This document shows, piece after piece, positions 62,570 to 64,000 of a stretch of 64,000 nt of DNA. Origin of the DNA: Takifugu bimaculatus (Eukaryota; Chordata; Actinopteri; Tetraodontiformes; Tetraodontidae); NCBI GenBank assembly GCA_004026145.2, contig CP034976.1, positions 4,399,796 to 4,463,795 on the forward strand, written 5' to 3'. The notes under the pieces were generated by a model. The model ran no database searches, had not been told where the DNA came from, and worked only from the letters and a program-made list of their open reading frames with translations. Position 1 is the first letter of the stretch. The number at the start of each line of letters is the position of its first letter. Made by a program: the position numbers and the translations under genes.

Positions 62570-63229
62570 GTCGAAGTGTTCACAGCTTTATTAAATCATT
62601 ACAAAATACCAACATACATTCCTCAATAAAATCAAGACAGACATCAGGTTGTCAACATGTAGCAGATCCTGCATGAAGGGTTCATAGACTTTGTATTTAC
62701 AGGTTAAAACAATGAAATCTACATAAATGTGAAGTGAGCCGTCATCCTTCTCAGTTCAGTTGTGACATAGTTTAACAAAAACAAAAAAAAAAACCTAGAG
62801 TTTTGTGCAAATATTCATTGAATCTGACACTTGACGTACACATTTCACAAGTTTATATGGCGAGCGTGGCTCCTACATGTTCACAAAGCCCTGAAAGGTA
62901 ACAGAGACAACCTCGTTCACATCCCTCTTGGTTCGTCAGTACAAAGTAGGTCTCACGTGCAGTCAACTTTCCCTTAAAAAAACGTGACTGTTCATAATTT
63001 TCATCCTGTTTTTCCAGATTTTTAGAGCTCAGAACAGTGTTGGAGCATGTAACAAGTGCATACCGTTGGAACAACTATTTATCACACCAGAAGGCAGAAA
63101 GTAGGTCATCACCCCCCAAAAACAGTCCGTAAAAGCCGCCCCGTCCACTAGGTTAAGGGTTGAAAAGTCCTGACAGAAGAACGTGACCACACTCTGCCTC
63201 CTTGATCCCATCACCTGGTCAGGCTTGCG
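62570..63229 (-). other. 3' UTR of the right-edge membrane-protein gene
   Basis: Reading minus from the stop at 63230, non-coding AT-rich sequence runs to AATAAA at 62587-62592 (TTTATT on the plus strand), the likely poly(A) signal. This gives a 3' UTR of about 0.65 kb. Confidence 0.55.
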
Positions 63230-63376
63230 TCAGGGTGCAGGCTGCACTTGGACCTTCTCCGTCATCTGCTTGGCGCTGTAGTATGACAGGCCCAGACCTA
63301 AGATGGCCAGCATCATAGCGATCTGGTTGACAGCGCGGTCTTGTGGTTGCGTCTGCACTTCACCGGCAACTTGTCT
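63230..63376 (-). CDS. Last exon of an unidentified protein with a C-terminal membrane segment
   Basis: The acceptor CTTCTTTTTGGCCCGCAG ends at 63377. The following 48 codons read RQVAGEVQTQPQDRAVNQ, IAMMLAILGLGLSYYSA, KQMTEKVQVQPAP and stop (TGA at 63230-63232). A polar Gln-rich stretch leads to a roughly 17-residue hydrophobic segment (about exon residues 19-35) and a short charged tail. That is the layout of a tail-anchored or single-pass protein of the ER or mitochondrial outer membrane. A 3' UTR with a poly(A) signal follows, which supports a real terminal exon. The codon phase at the acceptor is assumed to be 0. I do not recognise the family. Upstream exons are off the right edge. Confidence 0.6.
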   Translation of the reverse strand, partial: RQVAGEVQTQPQDRAVNQIAMMLAILGLGLSYYSAKQMTEKVQVQPAP

Positions 63377-64000
63377 CTGCGGGCCAAAAAGAAGCAGGTC
63401 AGAGGTCAAGCGCCTGTGGCAACAATGAGCCCTTTAAGACTTGCTTCATGTCAACACAGATAAAACCTGGCTGAGTGTGATAAATAAGGGAAGCTTCACA
63501 AAAGCCTTCTTTACACACAGCATCTGCACCGAACAATTAGCTTACGGGGCCTTTAACAGGAATGGAACACGACGTTCCAATATACGGGAATAAATATTCT
63601 GTATTATGCAAAACATCCACATGGCCCACATCACTGAGGAGGGGGGAACTAGGGTCAGGGGCCAGAACACGAGATGCCCCCAAAGCTGTTGATTCCCTTA
63701 AATGAATACATCTATATGAAACACTGAGGTGATTATGGCTTGGATTGAAGTAGTCTTCGTTCTAAATCCTCAATACTGGCAGTCTTCAGCGGTTTCACAT
63801 TCGTCTTGTCGTGTGAAATCTTTTTATGCAGCATTTCTTGGAGTTTAAAAGGCATCATTTTGATTCCTAAAGATGTCCCCAAAGACTCAGCTAACTGGGC
63901 TTCAACAAATTATTTAAATTCATTTATAACTGGGCCCAACGCTCAATTCAAGCCAAGCAGCCATTTGTTTTTAAAAAAAGGAAAATGCAATCTTAAATAA
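63377..64000 (-). other. Intron of the right-edge gene, partial
   Basis: No second exon was recognised between the acceptor at 63377 and the window end. The sequence is AT-rich and without repeats that I know. Confidence 0.45.

Noticed and set aside
1..64000. CRISPR arrays, operons or prokaryotic defence systems
   Set aside because: No direct-repeat/spacer arrays or closely packed bacterial-type genes; all evidence points to a vertebrate chromosome.

Overview
The window looks like a piece of a teleost (ray-finned fish) chromosome. It has sparse exons with GT-AG introns and AT-rich non-coding DNA. CA/TG microsatellites are frequent, and many degraded repeats are of fish type: a Penelope-like fragment, an internally deleted Tc1/mariner-type transposon, 5'-truncated LINEs and LINE 3' tails. 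Nothing prokaryotic or viral was seen. Homology calls rest on recalled vertebrate protein sequences, not on a search.

Four host genes are supported. (1) slc9a1-like Na+/H+ exchanger, minus strand. Only coding exon 1 (2760-3048) and its GC-rich 5' region lie here; the gene continues off the left edge. (2) fam110d, plus strand. The whole coding region is one exon (35167-36528), with a candidate non-coding first exon and promoter near 24.6-24.9 kb. (3) A homologue of human C1orf232 (TDRP family), minus strand. I assembled it from four small exons (54456-54536, 53303-53383, 53000-53106, 52179-52561) whose splice phases agree. Its last exon carries an apparent one-base frameshift. (4) The last coding exon and 3' UTR of an unidentified protein with one C-terminal membrane segment, minus strand (63230-63376, poly(A) signal at 62587).

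As I recall, SLC9A1, FAM110D and C1orf232 all lie on human 1p36.11, with FAM110D next to C1orf232. This shared neighbourhood supports calling the FAM110 gene 'd' rather than 'c', and supports the C1orf232 call. slc9a1 and fam110d point away from each other across about 21 kb. fam110d and c1orf232 converge. No functional pathway links them.

Layout: 1-2759 slc9a1 intron 1 with a Penelope-like remnant; 2760-3850 slc9a1 exon 1 and CpG-rich start; 4374-6056 deleted Tc1-like transposon; 6937-7914 truncated LINE; about 7.9-24.5 kb mostly unrecognised intergenic DNA with an LTR-like and a SINE-like relic; 24.6-37.3 kb fam110d; 37.3-51.3 kb intergenic with a tetranucleotide array, a hammerhead-like fragment and LINE tails; 51.3-54.5 kb c1orf232; 54.5-62.5 kb intergenic with CA/TG arrays and two repeat fragments; 62.6-64 kb the partial membrane-protein gene.
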